The notes beneath the pieces were generated by a model. The model was not told where the DNA came from. It saw nothing but the letters and a program-made list of their open reading frames with translations, and made no database searches. From Theobroma cacao (taxonomy: Eukaryota; Streptophyta; Magnoliopsida; Malvales; Malvaceae), in contig NC_030852.1 in assembly GCF_000208745.1 (NCBI RefSeq), positions 34,734,167 through 34,798,166 on the forward strand: a stretch of 64,000 bases of DNA, written 5' to 3'. The position numbers were made by a program, and so were the translations under genes. Below, in pieces: positions 16,634-31,999 of this stretch (position 1 is the stretch's first letter; every line of letters starts with the position of its first letter).

Positions 16634-18932
16634 ATGAATCATTCTGGGGCAGCCTTTGATCAGAAAGCAGCAGTTGAAGTCACAAAGGATAGAAGTGGAA
16701 TTGATCAGGTTGTGCTTCGGAATCCCCGAGGGGCATCTGCAAGGGTCAGAATCTTTTTGTTTTCCTTTTCTTTTTCTCCTTCTTTTCTAGTCTTTTCATA
16801 GTTTAAGGTATCAGGAATATTGACAAGTTGAATACGTCGAAGAACAGTTCAAAACTAAAGCAGATGCTTGATTCTGATTATCATTCATCTTCAGTCAAGC
16901 TGCAGTTTTGGGTTAAATAGTGATATTATTGATGTAACCTGTACAGGTTAGCTTGCACGGAGGACAGGTTCTTTCATGGAGGACTGACCGAGGAGAAGAA
17001 TTGCTATTCACAAGTAGCAAGGTAACATTAACATCTGGTGTCTTACTCATATTTATATTCTGCTGGCATATGATTTTTTTCAATCCTTACGTCTAGGGCC
17101 AAAATTGTGGTATATATCAATCAAATTCCCTGAAAATGTGGTTTCTCTTTCTGACTTCCTGTACTGTAGGCAATCTTCAAGCCACCATATGCAGTGCGAG
17201 GAGGGATTCCTATATGCTTCCCGCAGGTATTTAGGATTATATGTTTATATGCATCAGTTTTCTACCAGTCTGGATGCATCTGGTTGATGGATTTGCTTCC
17301 AAATTTGTTAGTTTGGACAGCGAGGATCACTGGAGCAACATGGGTTTGCCAGGAACAGGACTTGGATCATTGATGATAACCCACCACCATTGCATCCAAA
17401 TGATTCCAGTGGCAAGGCCTATACTGACTTACTGCTAAAGCCATCAGAAGATGATTCGAAGATCTGGCCACACAGGTGAGGTCTTAATAGGCCATGGATC
17501 CTTAGGAAATTGTTTAATTCATCAGTGAAATTGCTGATAGTCTATATGTCAATCTTTGACGATTAAGCTAAGATTAAAAAGGGTTATCCTCTGCTATAGC
17601 AGCTTCTTTACAGTATTAACTAACATTACACATTCACACTCTCATGACCTTATAGCAACCTAGCTGAATATTAATGTTCATAAGTAATTATGTATATTAA
17701 TGATTGATGTATATCTTTTCCAGTTTCGAGTTCCGTCTTCGGGTATCTTTGACAGCAGATGGGAATCTAAGCTTCATATCACGCATCAGGAATATCAATT
17801 CCAAGCCCTTTAGTTTCTCAATTGCTTATCACACATATTTCTCCATCTCTGATATCAGGTACAGAATACTCACTGTGGTATGAAACTGGTTATACCCTTA
17901 GGCGTCAGCAACATATCAATTAACTGATCTGCTTTTTTCTATCTTTCAAGTCCTTTGACCATTAGTTCACTATAATTTCCTTGTGGCAAAAAAGTAATAC
18001 ACTCAGTCATGGAAAACAAGAAGTTTTAGACATTAATGGATATCTTTTCTTGTACTAATTAACAGTGAAGTGAGGGTTGAGGGATTGGAGACTCTTGACT
18101 ATCTTGACAATCTACGCCAAAGGGAGCGCTTCACAGAACAAGGAGATGCCTTGACATTTGAATCTGAGGTAAATCATTCTCTATTTGTTTGAGAGCTTAG
18201 GTCCTCCTCCACTGTCCTAGAAATGGAAAAGCTTTTAAGTTCTAGAAAACAGATTGAAACTAGAGGTAAAAAGAAAGAGAAAACCCCTCAAAGCATAAGC
18301 TTTCAGTTGAGAAAACATTATGCGGATCCCTAGATACTGCGCAAGAATTTCTCCATCCATCTGCATTAACATATCATCCAGTGTACTGCAAGACAATTTT
18401 AATTATCCATATGGCTGAATAGATGTTTAAGCCTTAATTACTGATTTTCAATTTGCAGGTGGACAGAGTTTATCTTAGCTCTAGAGATATCATTGCAATT
18501 TTCGATCATGAAAGAAAACGGACCTTTATGATACAGAAAGAAGGACTTCCAGATGCTGGTAAGCTTCTATCCTCTTCAATTCAATCTAAAACAGTACCAT
18601 ACGAGGTATAAATGTGAACCACCTGGGAGAATCAGGAACAGTATCTCATATCACAAAACCTTGTGGAGGAATCCAAGCTAGTTATTTGAAGATCACTGCA
18701 GCTCGAATTCAATCTAAGCCAAAAGTCTGGCCCTGATGTTTAATTCTTTTGCATTTCTTCAGGGGTTTGGAATCCATGGGAGAAGAAATCCAGAACCTTG
18801 GTTGATTTTGGGGATGATGAATACAAACAGATGCTTTGTGTCTATGGGGCAGCAGTGGAAAAGCCAATCACCTTGAAGCCGGGTGAGGAATGGACGGGCC
18901 GTCTGGAGCTCTCAGTTGTCCCTTCAAGTTAA
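16634..18932 (+). CDS. Glucose-6-phosphate 1-epimerase (aldose-1-epimerase family)
   Basis: Interconverts the alpha and beta anomers of glucose 6-phosphate (EC 5.1.3.15), in the family of yeast YMR099C. Eight coding exons: 16634-16744, 16947-17021, 17170-17226, 17312-17475, 17724-17858, 18066-18168, 18459-18558, 18763-18932. All are GT-AG and in phase, giving a 304-residue protein, the normal size for plant members. Motifs: LHGGQVLSW and YAVRGGIPICFPQFG (residues about 42-86), then GFARNRTW. The conserved histidine is in AYHTYF (His172) and the acidic pair in GEEW is near residue 290; the family uses a His/Glu catalytic pair. No transit or signal peptide is evident, so it is probably cytosolic. 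The ATG at 16634 is the first in frame matching family N-termini. It is fragmented into small exons, so no long open frame reveals it. Confidence 0.94.
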
Positions 18933-19430
18933 CGAAGTGGCTACCATCTTGAACCCCACATCAAGCCTCATCTTCTAAAAATGACAGCAAATAATACAAA
19001 TTAGCGCCTCCCACGACGGCATCTATCAAACAGGGGCAACATGAATCTGTTAATTTGTATTCAATTATTTATGACACTAAGCAAATAAGAGATTTGATCA
19101 CTTTGCAAAGTAATTGATTCAAAGTGATCATGAAAAATGTAAATTCCTGCAAGTGGAGATCTGTCTTTTAGTGTTTCTCCATGGTAGTAATGACATACTA
19201 GTTGTTTTATCTACTAAACTTCTGCCTTGTGGACTCTCTGGAAAACTAAAAGCACTGTTTAATGTTGCAACAGGAACTGATCAACATAGATTGTTTTAGT
19301 CTCTATATATAATATATCCATTGCCTGGCAAAATAATGGAGAAGATGATGTTCATGTATGAAGGCGAGGGAAAGCTAGCAGCTCAGAACTCTAAGGGATA
19401 AAAAGGTGATGACCAGCCGAGCAACTCTAC
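18933..19430. other. 3' flank of the epimerase gene
   Basis: Probable 3'UTR, then AT-rich spacer before the tRNA gene. Nothing else seen. Confidence 0.5.
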
Positions 19431-19502
19431 TATCAGAGCCAGGTTTCGATCCTGGGACCTGTGGGTTATGGGCCCACCACGCTTCCGCTGCGCCACTCTG
19501 AT
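19431..19502 (-). tRNA. Initiator tRNA-Met (anticodon CAU)
   Basis: A 72-nt tRNA on the minus strand. The acceptor stem ATCAGAG pairs with CTCTGAT and is followed by the A discriminator. The anticodon loop has CAT at 19470-19468 within GGGCCCATAACCC, and the T-arm core reads GATCGAAACC rather than GTTCAANNCC, a feature of eukaryotic initiator tRNAs. There is no intron, and CCA is not encoded, as usual for nuclear genes. A CAA start-site motif lies just upstream (about 19508-19503), and an oligo-T pol III terminator lies 27-31 nt downstream (19404-19400). Its 3' end is the exact partner of the copia primer-binding site at 10635-10646. Confidence 0.96.
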
Positions 19503-19744
19503 TGTTGAAAGGAAGCTGAGATATTAATTATTTGGTGTTTATCAAGTCATAAAAGCCCAGAAAATCCTCGATTGGGCCTATATCAGTGTGCAGCTCTGTA
19601 GCAAATCAAACCGTGTCCTGGTCTTGCTTCTTATGCTCTTTTCCGAAGAAACTGAGCCATGATTTAATGAACCCAGTGTTTTGTTGGATTTCTTGACTCG
19701 ATACCAAAAGAGAGAAAAAGTTATATATACTATTGATTTATGAA

Positions 19745-20105
19745 AATTTAAATAAATTTTTGATTTTTTATTATATTCAATCAAATTTTTATATTATAAT
19801 TTTGAATCATATAAATATTTTTAATGAATAATTGACTAATTATAATTAATTAAAATATTACACCTCATTCTATAACACATGATATGCTAATCTATTATAA
19901 TAGATGATAATGTAAAATATTAATGTGACATTTTCACTTTCTAAATCAATTTTATATTAGCATCACGTAAGTATAAAATGATAAATAATATTTTAATTAA
20001 TGACAATTAATGAACCATTAGTTATAAAAATTTATTTGATTCAAAATAAAAAATAAAAAATTTTGGTCAAACGAAATAAAAGAATTAAAATTTATGTTAA
20101 CATCC
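19745..20105. repeat. AT-rich foldback element, copy 1
   Basis: The two ends are imperfect inverted repeats. The left arm (TTTTTATTATATTCAATCAA onward, then TAATGAATAATTGACTAATT) pairs with the right arm (GAACCATTAGTTATAAAAAT, then GATTCAAAATAAAAAAT). Related to 21440-21740 and 22400-22830. No coding capacity; resembles a MITE or foldback element. Ends approximate, no target duplication defined. Confidence 0.6.
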
Positions 20106-21439
20106 TTAAATAGTTTAAAAATATTTTTAAACATTATGTCTACATTATTTTAAAAGACCAAACTAATACACAAAACAACAAAGATTTTCTTTTTAATACC
20201 TTAAAAGAGTACTTCACAAAATAAAATACAACCATATATAAAATAGTTTTGACCCTAATTATTAGTTAAAAAATGAGAAAATGAAAGCTTGCATGAAATT
20301 ACCTCGAATTTGCAAGCACCAAGGTGTAGCCAGAACAGTAGGAACTAGGAAGTTTGGGATGGCCGGGTAGGTTGCACATTACATATCGATGCAACGAGAT
20401 AGAAGAAAGAAACCCACTATCGAAGCTTTCACGTCCATACCCCAAAGGCCAAGGGCCCAAGGGCCATGACTAAGATTAGCCGCCCTATCTGATTACTACT
20501 TGAGCAATCGCATTCCACAAATATATTCCCATTCTAAACCGGAAGAGGCCAACTTGACGAAATCAAATCAGAGTTCATTGCCGTGGAATTACTAGACAAT
20601 TGCATATGGTTTTCCCTCAACAAAACGTCTGCCTCCCAACTATATGCCAATAGTCTCAATTCACTCCTCCTTTCCTCTAATGACAAATATTCTTTGCCTC
20701 CTCACTCATGTCCCAAATTATGCACCCGTGCATCAATTATATATCAGAGTAATATATGTATGTAACAAATTCCTTTTGCAACCCACCCGCCATTTTTTTT
20801 TAATTTCATTTAAATATTCTTGGTAAGTATAATAATTGGATCCTCCCAAGAAGCAGTTGAGGAAATGCTGACAGGTGTTATTATTATTGTTTTTTTAATT
20901 TAATTAATTCGAGCTCTTTATCGTAACATATGTATTACTTGAATGGAGTGGGGGGCCTCTTTATCTAGCAATTTGGACATTTGTTATTGAAATTTTCGAC
21001 CAAACTTTGTATACGACAAGGACACTGATTTTAAAGCTTTTTTTATGGGAGCCATGAGAACACAAAGAGGTAGTTAAAATGTTTGTTGAAGCAGATGGAG
21101 ACATACATTAGGGAGTGGAAGTGGACAATTTAATGGGGGGGTAAGGAGAAGGATGAAGATGATCAATTCTTAATAATACCAACCACCATAGCTACTCTCT
21201 AAAAGGGCAACAAATTATTAAATAAATGAGAGAAAAGAAAATAAGAAGAAAAAACCTGACCAACTCATGTTCATCAGCCTCTTTAATTGATTTTCGTGCA
21301 GTCAAGTTAATTAGGTGGAACCTTTTTTACTTTTTTTTTGGTTAAGTATTGAGGTAAGAGTAATTATAAAGATTATCAAAAGTGGTTGAACGATCAAATT
21401 ATAAATGATCAATAAAAATTGAAAAAGTGGTTGAATTAT

Positions 21440-21740
21440 TTTTAAAAATTAAATATTTTTTTATTTTTTATTACATTTAATTACTTTTTTATATTTTTAT
21501 TTTAAATTAAATAAAATTTTATCATTAATGGTTAATTAATTATTGTTAATTCATTGATTAAAATGTTACTTATAATTTTTTACTTATATAATATTTGATG
21601 TAAAAGATAAAAATATTACAGAACTATATTATCATGTTACATCATTGTTCATTATAATATTTGAACGTCATGTGACTTGATAAGTGATATTTTATTTAAT
21701 AACAATTAATCAATCAATAATTATAATTTATTTAAATTTT
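21440..21740. repeat. AT-rich foldback element, copy 2
   Basis: Shares with the other two copies the arm TTTTTATTACATTTAATTA, the following TATTTTTATTTTAAAT and the palindromic partner near 21690-21740. Ends approximate. Confidence 0.55.
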
Positions 21741-22399
21741 ATAAATAATTTATCAAAAAAAAAAATTTAAAGGTGCATGAAGCATGTCAATTCTTATTGA
21801 TATTCACTCCTTTTTGCATATCAATTAATTTTTTTATTTAATTCACAAAAGTCGAACTAGTGGATTTTGGTGGACGAAAGGAAGAGTTGGGTGTGAGATC
21901 AGCATATAAAAGACGAAACAATGAGATAACGACAAACAAGGATACAGTTACTGAATGATGATTTAAGAGAGAAACTTCTTGCCATTAAAATATTTGGATA
22001 ACATTTTTCTGGATATAAATTTACGGAGCAACTTATTTATTCATTTATTTAAAAAAAAAACAGAAATTAATCCATAAAAGGTTTGTAAAGAGAAAATGTC
22101 AAAACCTCCAAATCATTGTTTTTAAATGGAAAGTTAATTCCGTAGATGTCTTACAAAAATAGAAAAAAATGTTAAGAGGTCTTATTTTTAGTTACTAAAC
22201 GACAATAAAGAGGCAAAAAATATATTTAATTGCAAAAAAAATTATGTTAAGAGGTCTTATTTAAATAAAGCGGCAAATGTATGGACCGCTGTGAGTACGA
22301 ACTTTCACTTGCTCTAATTGGAAAAAAAAATTGAAAGATATCTAAAATAGTTATATTTAAATATTGATATAATATTCAAATAAAATTTTAATTTTTTTT

Positions 22400-22830
22400 A
22401 AAATATTTAAATAAATTTTATTTTTTATTACATTCAATTAAGTCATTGTATTTTTATTTTAAATCACATAAGCTTTTATAACCAATGATTGACTAACTAC
22501 TATTAGTGTAAATAACACTTCTCATTTTATATTCACATCGTACTAATATAGTATTGATATGGAGGGTGAAAACTATCAAATGATTATGTTATCATGTCAA
22601 ATTAACATGTCATATCATTATCAATTATAATATTTTAGTATTCCACCAGTATCACGTTGTATAGAATAACAAATAATATTTTTACTAAATTAATTATTAA
22701 CTATAAGAGTTTATTTAACTCAAAATAAAAGTATAAAAGCTTATTTGACTTAAAATAAAAATACAAAGAGTTAATTGAATATAATAAAAGGATAAAGGTT
22801 TATTTAAAAATTTTTAAATAGTTTAGGGAC
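22400..22830. repeat. AT-rich foldback element, copy 3
   Basis: Left arm TTTTTATTACATTCAATTAA ... ATGATTGACTAACTACTATTA; right arm ATTAATTATTAACTATAAGA ... TTAATTGAATATAATAAAAGG. The longest of the three copies and the clearest inverted arms. Confidence 0.6.
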
Positions 22831-23811
22831 TTATTTGTATATTATGCTTTAAATATTTAGTTTAATAATAAATTAGCATATAATTATTTAAAAGTCAAAT
22901 TTTAAATTTATTTAAAAAATAATAATATTAAGTGTTTTGTCTTAAGACTAAGAATATTGTTTCCAAAATTTACATTATATCCTAATTTTAGCAAAAAAAA
23001 TCTTACAAAAAAATGTTAGGAGTACTATTTTAGTCAAATACTATTTATTCATAGTTTTAAGACTTTTACACTTTTTAACTAGTGTACCTTTGTGAACTAA
23101 AATAATTTGAGGTTATGGACAAATTTATCCTTATAATATGAATTAATATTGAAGTTTTTAATTGTATTTTTTTAATTTCGTTGATTTTTTACATAAAGTA
23201 AAAGAATTTATGTAATTTTACTATTTATATTAGTAATATTTAAATTTAATTAATTTTTTTCAAAAATCAATTGAATTAAAAAAACAACAATAAAATTTGG
23301 CATTAATAACTAAAAAAAAAGGAAAAAGATGAGATTTTATTATTTTTATTCAAAATGAATAAAATTAAAAATATAATGATAAAATTCAATAAATTAAAAT
23401 GTGATCAAATTCAGTGTATAATTATAATGAAAAGTTTGATCTTCATCTTAAATAGTCTTAGGAAACTGCTTCTGAAAAATGCAATGTCAGAGGACAAAAG
23501 GACGGGTCCAACGGCGTCGTCCGAAGCCATCAGATCGAACGGCCAACAAAATATTTTCACAATCCCGAATCAACGGCCATTACTTCCAAAACACGTAGGC
23601 CCCACACCTTATTTGTAGTCATCGTAAACAGACGACAGAACAGAGCCGCACCCCAGTGAGACCACTTCCTCTGCTTATCACCCGTATTTAATGATTGGCC
23701 CACATGTCAGCATCTTAAATCGCCACGTAACCAACGCCACCAAATCAACTTAAGAACAGTGGTTTTCCGTTCCCCTTTTGCACCGGTTTTTTCTCCACCC
23801 GCCGGTTACGT

Positions 23812-23818
23812 TATAAAG
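23812..23818 (+). promoter_or_regulatory. Candidate TATA box of the LRR receptor kinase
   Basis: TATAAAG in GTTATAAAGCTCCC, followed by a pyrimidine-rich leader. A strong 5' splice consensus (GAGGTAAGTG, GT at 24322) about 0.5 kb downstream suggests a 5'UTR intron ending shortly before the start codon. Confidence 0.5.
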
Positions 23819-24895
23819 CTCCCTACTCCTCTCTATTTCTCCCCCTACTTCCTGAATTTAATGTCACCAAAAAAATATAGCCGTTGCTAATAATCAGAAA
23901 AAGAAAAATCCAGCAAAAGCTTCATGTATTTGCTATTTATATACTTCTTGTTTTTTTATCCGTTTAGCTTCAAGTCAGTGATTTGGTTCCATTTCTGAGC
24001 ATTGTAACTGTCTTGAGAAAACGAATAACAATTTCTGTGTTTTTTTTTTCTATCTTATAAAAAGAAAATTCATCATTTCCTTTGCTTTTTTGAGCCATTT
24101 CTTAATTATTACTATTCCATTCTCACACACTTTGGATGCTACTTTAGCTAGAGAAAATAATCATAACAATTTGCATTTTCACCTCTTGGCCTTCGCTTTC
24201 ACATTCTCTCCCTCTCTGGGGTTGGTGAGTGAAAAAGGCAGAGTTTTGAAGTATTCAACTAAGCAAAGAAGTGAACTTGGAAGCAGAAGAGGTTTTGAGG
24301 AGTGCAGATCTAGAAACCGAGGTAAGTGTAAAAGTAGTAATTTTTTATTTTCCAATAGTTTTTGGTTCTATAGAGGTAGTTTGATATTGGGTTTGGTTTT
24401 GAATTCACTTGGATTCAAGTTTTCAACTTTTTGGTTGAAAAGCTAAAGAACAAAGAACAAAAAGAAAAGAAGGAAGCTGGTTTTTTAAGTGAATCGTAAC
24501 TATAAGGAGTCATACAGTAACAGAGTTTTGTACTATATTTGCTTAAAGAATTGAAATTGGGTTTGTGGCAAGGTCTCTTTTTTGACTAAAGACACCTCAC
24601 TCAAAGCTTGCGAGCTCATTTTTTAATGTGAAAATCCCCAGAGCCCGCCACTACTTTTTTCGACAATAATCTTGGAATCTGACCTTTGTTTTTTGGTTTT
24701 CCCTCCTTAGTTCTCCCTTTACATTCTGGTTCTACAACTTATTTTAAATTATTTTGAGTTGTTTACTTTTGTTTTTTGTTCTCTATTGTCCTTCCAGCAG
24801 CTTAATACCAATAGATGTAAGGAGGGGAACTAGGAAAGTTGCAGAAACAGCTCGTTTTTTGCTTCAAGTGTTAGGTGAGAGAAAGAGAGAGAGAG

Positions 24896-27726
24896 ATGGA
24901 AGCTTTGCACGTTTCCTCTTGGATTTGCTTGTTGGGTTTGGTTTTGCTTCAAGGAAATGCAGACCTAATTGAAGATAAGCAAGCATTGCTTGATTTTGTT
25001 AACAACCTGCGCCACTCTCGTTCTCTTAACTGGAATGAGACTTCTCCGGTTTGTAATAACTGGACAGGAGTGACTTGTAACGCTGATGGCTCTCGGATAA
25101 CAGCTGTTAGATTGCCTGGAATTGGATTGCATGGTCCTATTCCTGCCAATACTATTAGCCGCCTCTCAGCTTTGCAGATTTTGAGTCTTAGATCCAATGG
25201 TATCAGTGGTCATTTCCCTTCTGATTTCTCTAATTTGAGAAACTTGTCGTTTCTTTATCTTCAATACAACAACTTCTCTGGTCCATTGCCGGTGGATTTC
25301 TCTGTTTGGAAGAATCTAAGTATAATAAATTTGTCCAACAATCGATTCAATGGGAGTATTCCTCGTTCGCTGTCGAATTTGACTCACCTTGAGGCGTTGA
25401 ATCTTGCAAACAATTCACTTTGTGGTGAAATTCCTGATCTGAATTTGCCTAGCTTGCAACACATAAACTTGTCCAACAATAATCTCACTGGAGGTGTTCC
25501 AAAGTCTCTATTAAGATTCCCGAGTTCGTCTTTTGGAGGTAACAACATTTCTTCTGAAAGTGTCCCTCCTCAAACTTCCCCGTATGTTGCACCCTCTTCT
25601 GAACCATATCCGGCATCCAAGAAGTCTGGGAGGCTTGGTGAAACTGCATTGTTAGGAATAATAATTGCTGCTTGTGTTCTGGGGATTGTGGGTTTTGCAT
25701 TTTTGTTAGTTGTTTGCTGCTCAAGAAGAAAGAGTGATGATGTGTATTCACGGAAGTTGCAAAAGGGAGAGATGTCACCAGAGAAAGTGGTCTCGAGGAG
25801 TCAGGATGCAAATAATAGATTGTTCTTTTTTGAGGGTTGCAACTATACATTTGATTTGGAAGATTTGTTGAGGGCTTCTGCTGAAGTATTGGGGAAGGGG
25901 ACTTTTGGTATTTCTTACAAGGCAGTGTTAGAGGATGCAACCACAGTGGTGGTAAAGAGGTTGAAGGAGGTTAGCGTTGGGAAGCGGGATTTTGAGCAAC
26001 AGATGGAAGTGGTTGGAAGCATTAGGCATGCGAATGTGGTTGAGCTGAAGGCATATTACTACTCAAAAGATGAAAGGCTGATGGTTTATGATTATTACAA
26101 TCAGGGAAGCGTTTCTTCCATCTTACATGGTATGTTGCTTTGTCCAATCCCATGTTTCTGTATGATAATAATTAATTGCATTTTTATATCTGAAGTGCTG
26201 GAAAACAAACTTTTAATGTTTGCAATTTATTCTTTGAATGGTAACGTCCTTGCAAATGACCAATTCTAATACTATGGGTTCGCTCCCCTGGGTTTTTCTC
26301 CTAGTCTGGTCTTGCCCAACTGAGGATAATTAATAGATAAGACAAAGTACTTAAGATGATATTATTCTTTTGTGTTAAATTCGAAATTCTATACATGACT
26401 AAAGCTTTATTTTTCTGAGATGTTTCTGATATCTTACTACATTTACAGGAAAAATTTGTCTTTGTGTAAATATTTTTTGGTTTATGAATGACGGTGTTCG
26501 CGGAAAAGATGATTTATAGATAATAACTAATACTTCTTGGAATCATTTTGATTGCAACCAAAAAAAGAATAAGGGAATAAAAATACTAGATCAGTATTGT
26601 CATAGATGCGGCTGGTTTATCAACGTATCAGCCTGTTCTTCATTTATGAATAAATCGGATATCTTTCAGTTTAGAAAATGTCCCTTGCTGAGATTGGATG
26701 TCTTTTAGGAATGTAATGATGAAGGTGAAATCTTGATGTTCCACTGTATCTGATGAATTCAATTAGTATATGCCACACTCCTGCACCTAAGTTGACTCAA
26801 CTTTGAGTGGAGATTGTTATGCAAAAAAGATTGAAGTTATTGTCCTCAAAGAAGTTTCTGAACATTAATGTTGAATTCTGATTGTGACAGAGAACATATA
26901 ATTAAAAACTATGTCACGAATTAGAGTTTGGTGGCACAAGAGGATTTTGATGTCCTTGGCTTCTTTCTCATGGAACACTGTATGATCAATCTTTTAATTC
27001 CACTGTCTCTGACTTTGGTCTTTACTTTATAAAAGATCAAACAGCTTCTAGATTTATTCACAATGCAAACGTGTTACAGGTAAGAGAGGAGAGGACAGAA
27101 TCCCTCTAGGTTGGGATGCCAGAATGAAAATAGCAATTGGGGCAGCAAGAGGCATTGCCCGCATCCATATGGAAAATGGTGGCAAGTTTGTCCATGGCAA
27201 CATCAAGTCCTCAAACATCTTTCTCAACTCCGAACAGTATGGTTGTGTGTCAGATCTTGGTCTGTCAACTATAATGAGCCCACTAGCCCCTCCCATATCC
27301 CGTGCTGCTGGTTATCGTGCCCCTGAAGTGACTGACACCAGGAAAGCTATGCAGCCTTCTGATGTCTATAGCTTTGGTGTGGTCTTACTGGAGCTCCTTA
27401 CTGGAAAATCCCCTATCCATACTACTGGTGGTGATGAGATTGTCCACTTGGTCAGGTGGGTTCATTCAGTAGTTCGAGAGGAGTGGACAGCTGAAGTTTT
27501 CGATATAGAACTGATGAGATATCCAAATATAGAGGAAGAGATGGTGGAGATGTTGCAAATAGCAATGGCATGTGTTGTGAGGATGCCGGATCAGAGACCT
27601 AAAATGCCAGAACTAGTTAAAATGTTAGAAAATGTCCGGCATATTGAATCTGAGAATCGGCCATCTTCAGGAAACAGATCCGAAAGCTCAACACCACCAG
27701 CAGCAGTGATCGGGAGAGAATCCTAG
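24896..27726 (+). CDS. LRR receptor-like kinase, predicted inactive (At4g23740-like)
   Basis: Plasma-membrane receptor-like protein of the LRR-III type. Two coding exons, 24896-26129 and 27080-27726, with the 950 bp intron splitting the Gly codon of HGK; 626 residues. Order: signal peptide (about 1-22); LRR N-cap with paired Cys in the segment [10 protein letters not shown]; about five LRRs (70-195); Ser/Pro-rich stretch; one membrane segment (about 250-274, [20 protein letters not shown]); kinase-like domain (about 320-590). The glycine loop is [13 protein letters not shown] and the VVK lysine is kept (about 353). The catalytic loop reads [10 protein letters not shown] instead of HRDLKxxN, and DFG is DLG. 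The catalytic Asp of HRD is thus lost and the metal-binding Asp kept, so a pseudokinase is predicted. I chose ATG 24896 because it leads straight into the signal peptide; an in-frame GTG 21 bases upstream is not a plant start. A GA-rich run precedes the ATG. Confidence 0.95.
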
Positions 27727-29249
27727 TCTCGCAAGGAGTCACCATATCCCTCTATTAGAGTCTTTTTCAATTCTTTTCACCTAGTTTAGTGGTGTATTTT
27801 TTCTTAAAAAAAAAAAATCGTTTTGCCTTTTCCATGAACAAATTCTGTTGAGACTTGTATCACCCCGATCCTGTTAAGGTAGAGTTGGGAGGTTATGCAT
27901 TGGTGAATCACTCTTCTTTTGATGCTATGAAAGTGGTATGATATGATCTCTCTCCCTCTCCCTCCCTCTATCCTTATGAATATGAAAAGAGCATTTTATT
28001 TCAAAGGTCATTTCACCCCTGTTCTGTCGCCATTGGTATCTTAAAGTTGGTTAGCATGTCATTTAGGAATATGACTCTGTCATTTGTCTTTAGACCTCAA
28101 CTGCGTCAGCATCCTTTTAACTTAATTTGAACGAACAATGACCTCCGACGTCCAAAGGCATGGCATTGCGGGTGTCAATGGACCCTGAGTAACCATGAAA
28201 ATGCTGCTCTTTTTCTGAAGCTCCTTTGATACTGGGACTCAAAGGGAGCCATGCCCAAGCCCTCTTTTCATCTTGTCCAAGTCTTCCACGTGGGGGGAGG
28301 AGCGTCTCTTCCCAATTCACAAGGAACATTGAAGCTATACTCATTTACAAAAAAAAAATGAAAAAAAGGTGACAGGAGATGGAGATGGTTACGTACACGT
28401 AAAGTATAACGAGCTTTTACTTTTTCAAAGATATTCAAATTCAAATTCCTTTTCCTCCAAATAAAATTGTTCATCTAATTTACGTGTATGTATGACTGTA
28501 ATTGGAATATGTGTTGAACAATAACACAACATGAATTAGTGATCGAAACAAGTGCTGGTGGAGACGTGGGATTCGAGAATCTAATCATGAACATTTTCGT
28601 GGGCCTCCAACTGACCAAAAAATCTCTAGTCAGCCGCGCCATGAATGACCATTGCCCAACGAACCCAATAAAAAAAAGAAACTTACCATACACTTTTTAC
28701 CATTTTAATCCACTACTAGTGATTTTCTTTTTCACCTTCTAATCAAATGATTTGGTACTAATGTTTTCTTTAAAGTTGAAAGGGTCGGTATAATTTGTCG
28801 ATTTTAATGTAATTAAAAAAAGAAAGAAAGGTTAAAGAAACGTTAGGCGGTTGAACCAAGCTTGAAGGTCAAAGTTCCGACAATCTAATACTGACTAAAA
28901 GTAAACAAAAGCAGTATCAAACTAAGATAAGAATAAGTCACAAATTTGGGTCAACCGGTAAAAGCGCAGATAGATAGCAGTAAAGTACAGTAAAGTAAAA
29001 GTAAAACATTTTATTACATAAAAGAAAATTATTATTACTACAAATTATCGAGTGTGTGTGGGGTCCACCGAGATAGCCAATGAAAACGCAAGACAGCCTG
29101 AAAATTGCCTCATCTTTCTTTTCTTTTTCAATTTTTCATAACTCATTTTTCTCGCACCTTTCTTTTTTAGTCCTTTGTTTTGTCCTCTTTACTTCCTTCC
29201 GCGATTTCCAGCTACTAACAAACAAACAATTCCCAGGAGGATCTCTCAG
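27727..29249. other. Spacer between receptor kinase and E2 gene
   Basis: Receptor-kinase 3'UTR, then spacer. Holds a CT-rich tract near 27949-27968 and a short imperfect hairpin at 28220-28249. No gene seen. The right end (from about 29060) is the probable promoter and 5' leader of the E2 gene. Confidence 0.45.
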
Positions 29250-29408
29250 GTACTGTTCTTCCCTTCAATTACATCATCTTCTTATTTTCTCTTTGTCTTT
29301 AAATTTTTTTTTCGAGGTAGCTGCGTCGAAGCTATGCGATCTACTAGCTCGGATTTTCTTATATTTTGGTGTTATTATTATTATTTTGAATTTCTTTGTT
29401 TGTTTTAG
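29250..29408 (+). other. 5'UTR intron of the E2 gene
   Basis: CTCAG|GTACTG at 29249/29250 and TTTTAG|GG at 29408 form a consistent leader intron ending 10 bases before the start codon. A leader intron is common in plant ubiquitin-pathway genes, where it often boosts expression. Splice sites are read from consensus only. Confidence 0.6.
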
Positions 29409-29418
29409 GGTTTAGGCG

Positions 29419-31999
<2,581 letters not shown>

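Larger units (their letters stand above)
19503..23811. other. Very AT-rich spacer with dispersed foldback repeats
   Basis: No genes seen. Long A/T runs and three related palindromic elements (listed separately) occupy much of it. Patches of more balanced composition at about 20280-20580 and 20940-21200 hold nothing recognisable. From about 23460 the GC content rises into the receptor-kinase promoter. Confidence 0.55.

Noticed and set aside
25485..25940. Minus-strand open frame of 151 codons
   Set aside because: Antisense shadow of the receptor-kinase exon.
28220..28249. Hairpin GCTCCTTTGA / TCAAAGGGAGC with 9-nt loop
   Set aside because: Recalls the GAAGGGAGCTC core of miR159/319, but the stem is only 10-11 bp and the arms do not contain a matching 21-mer. 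Not a miRNA precursor.
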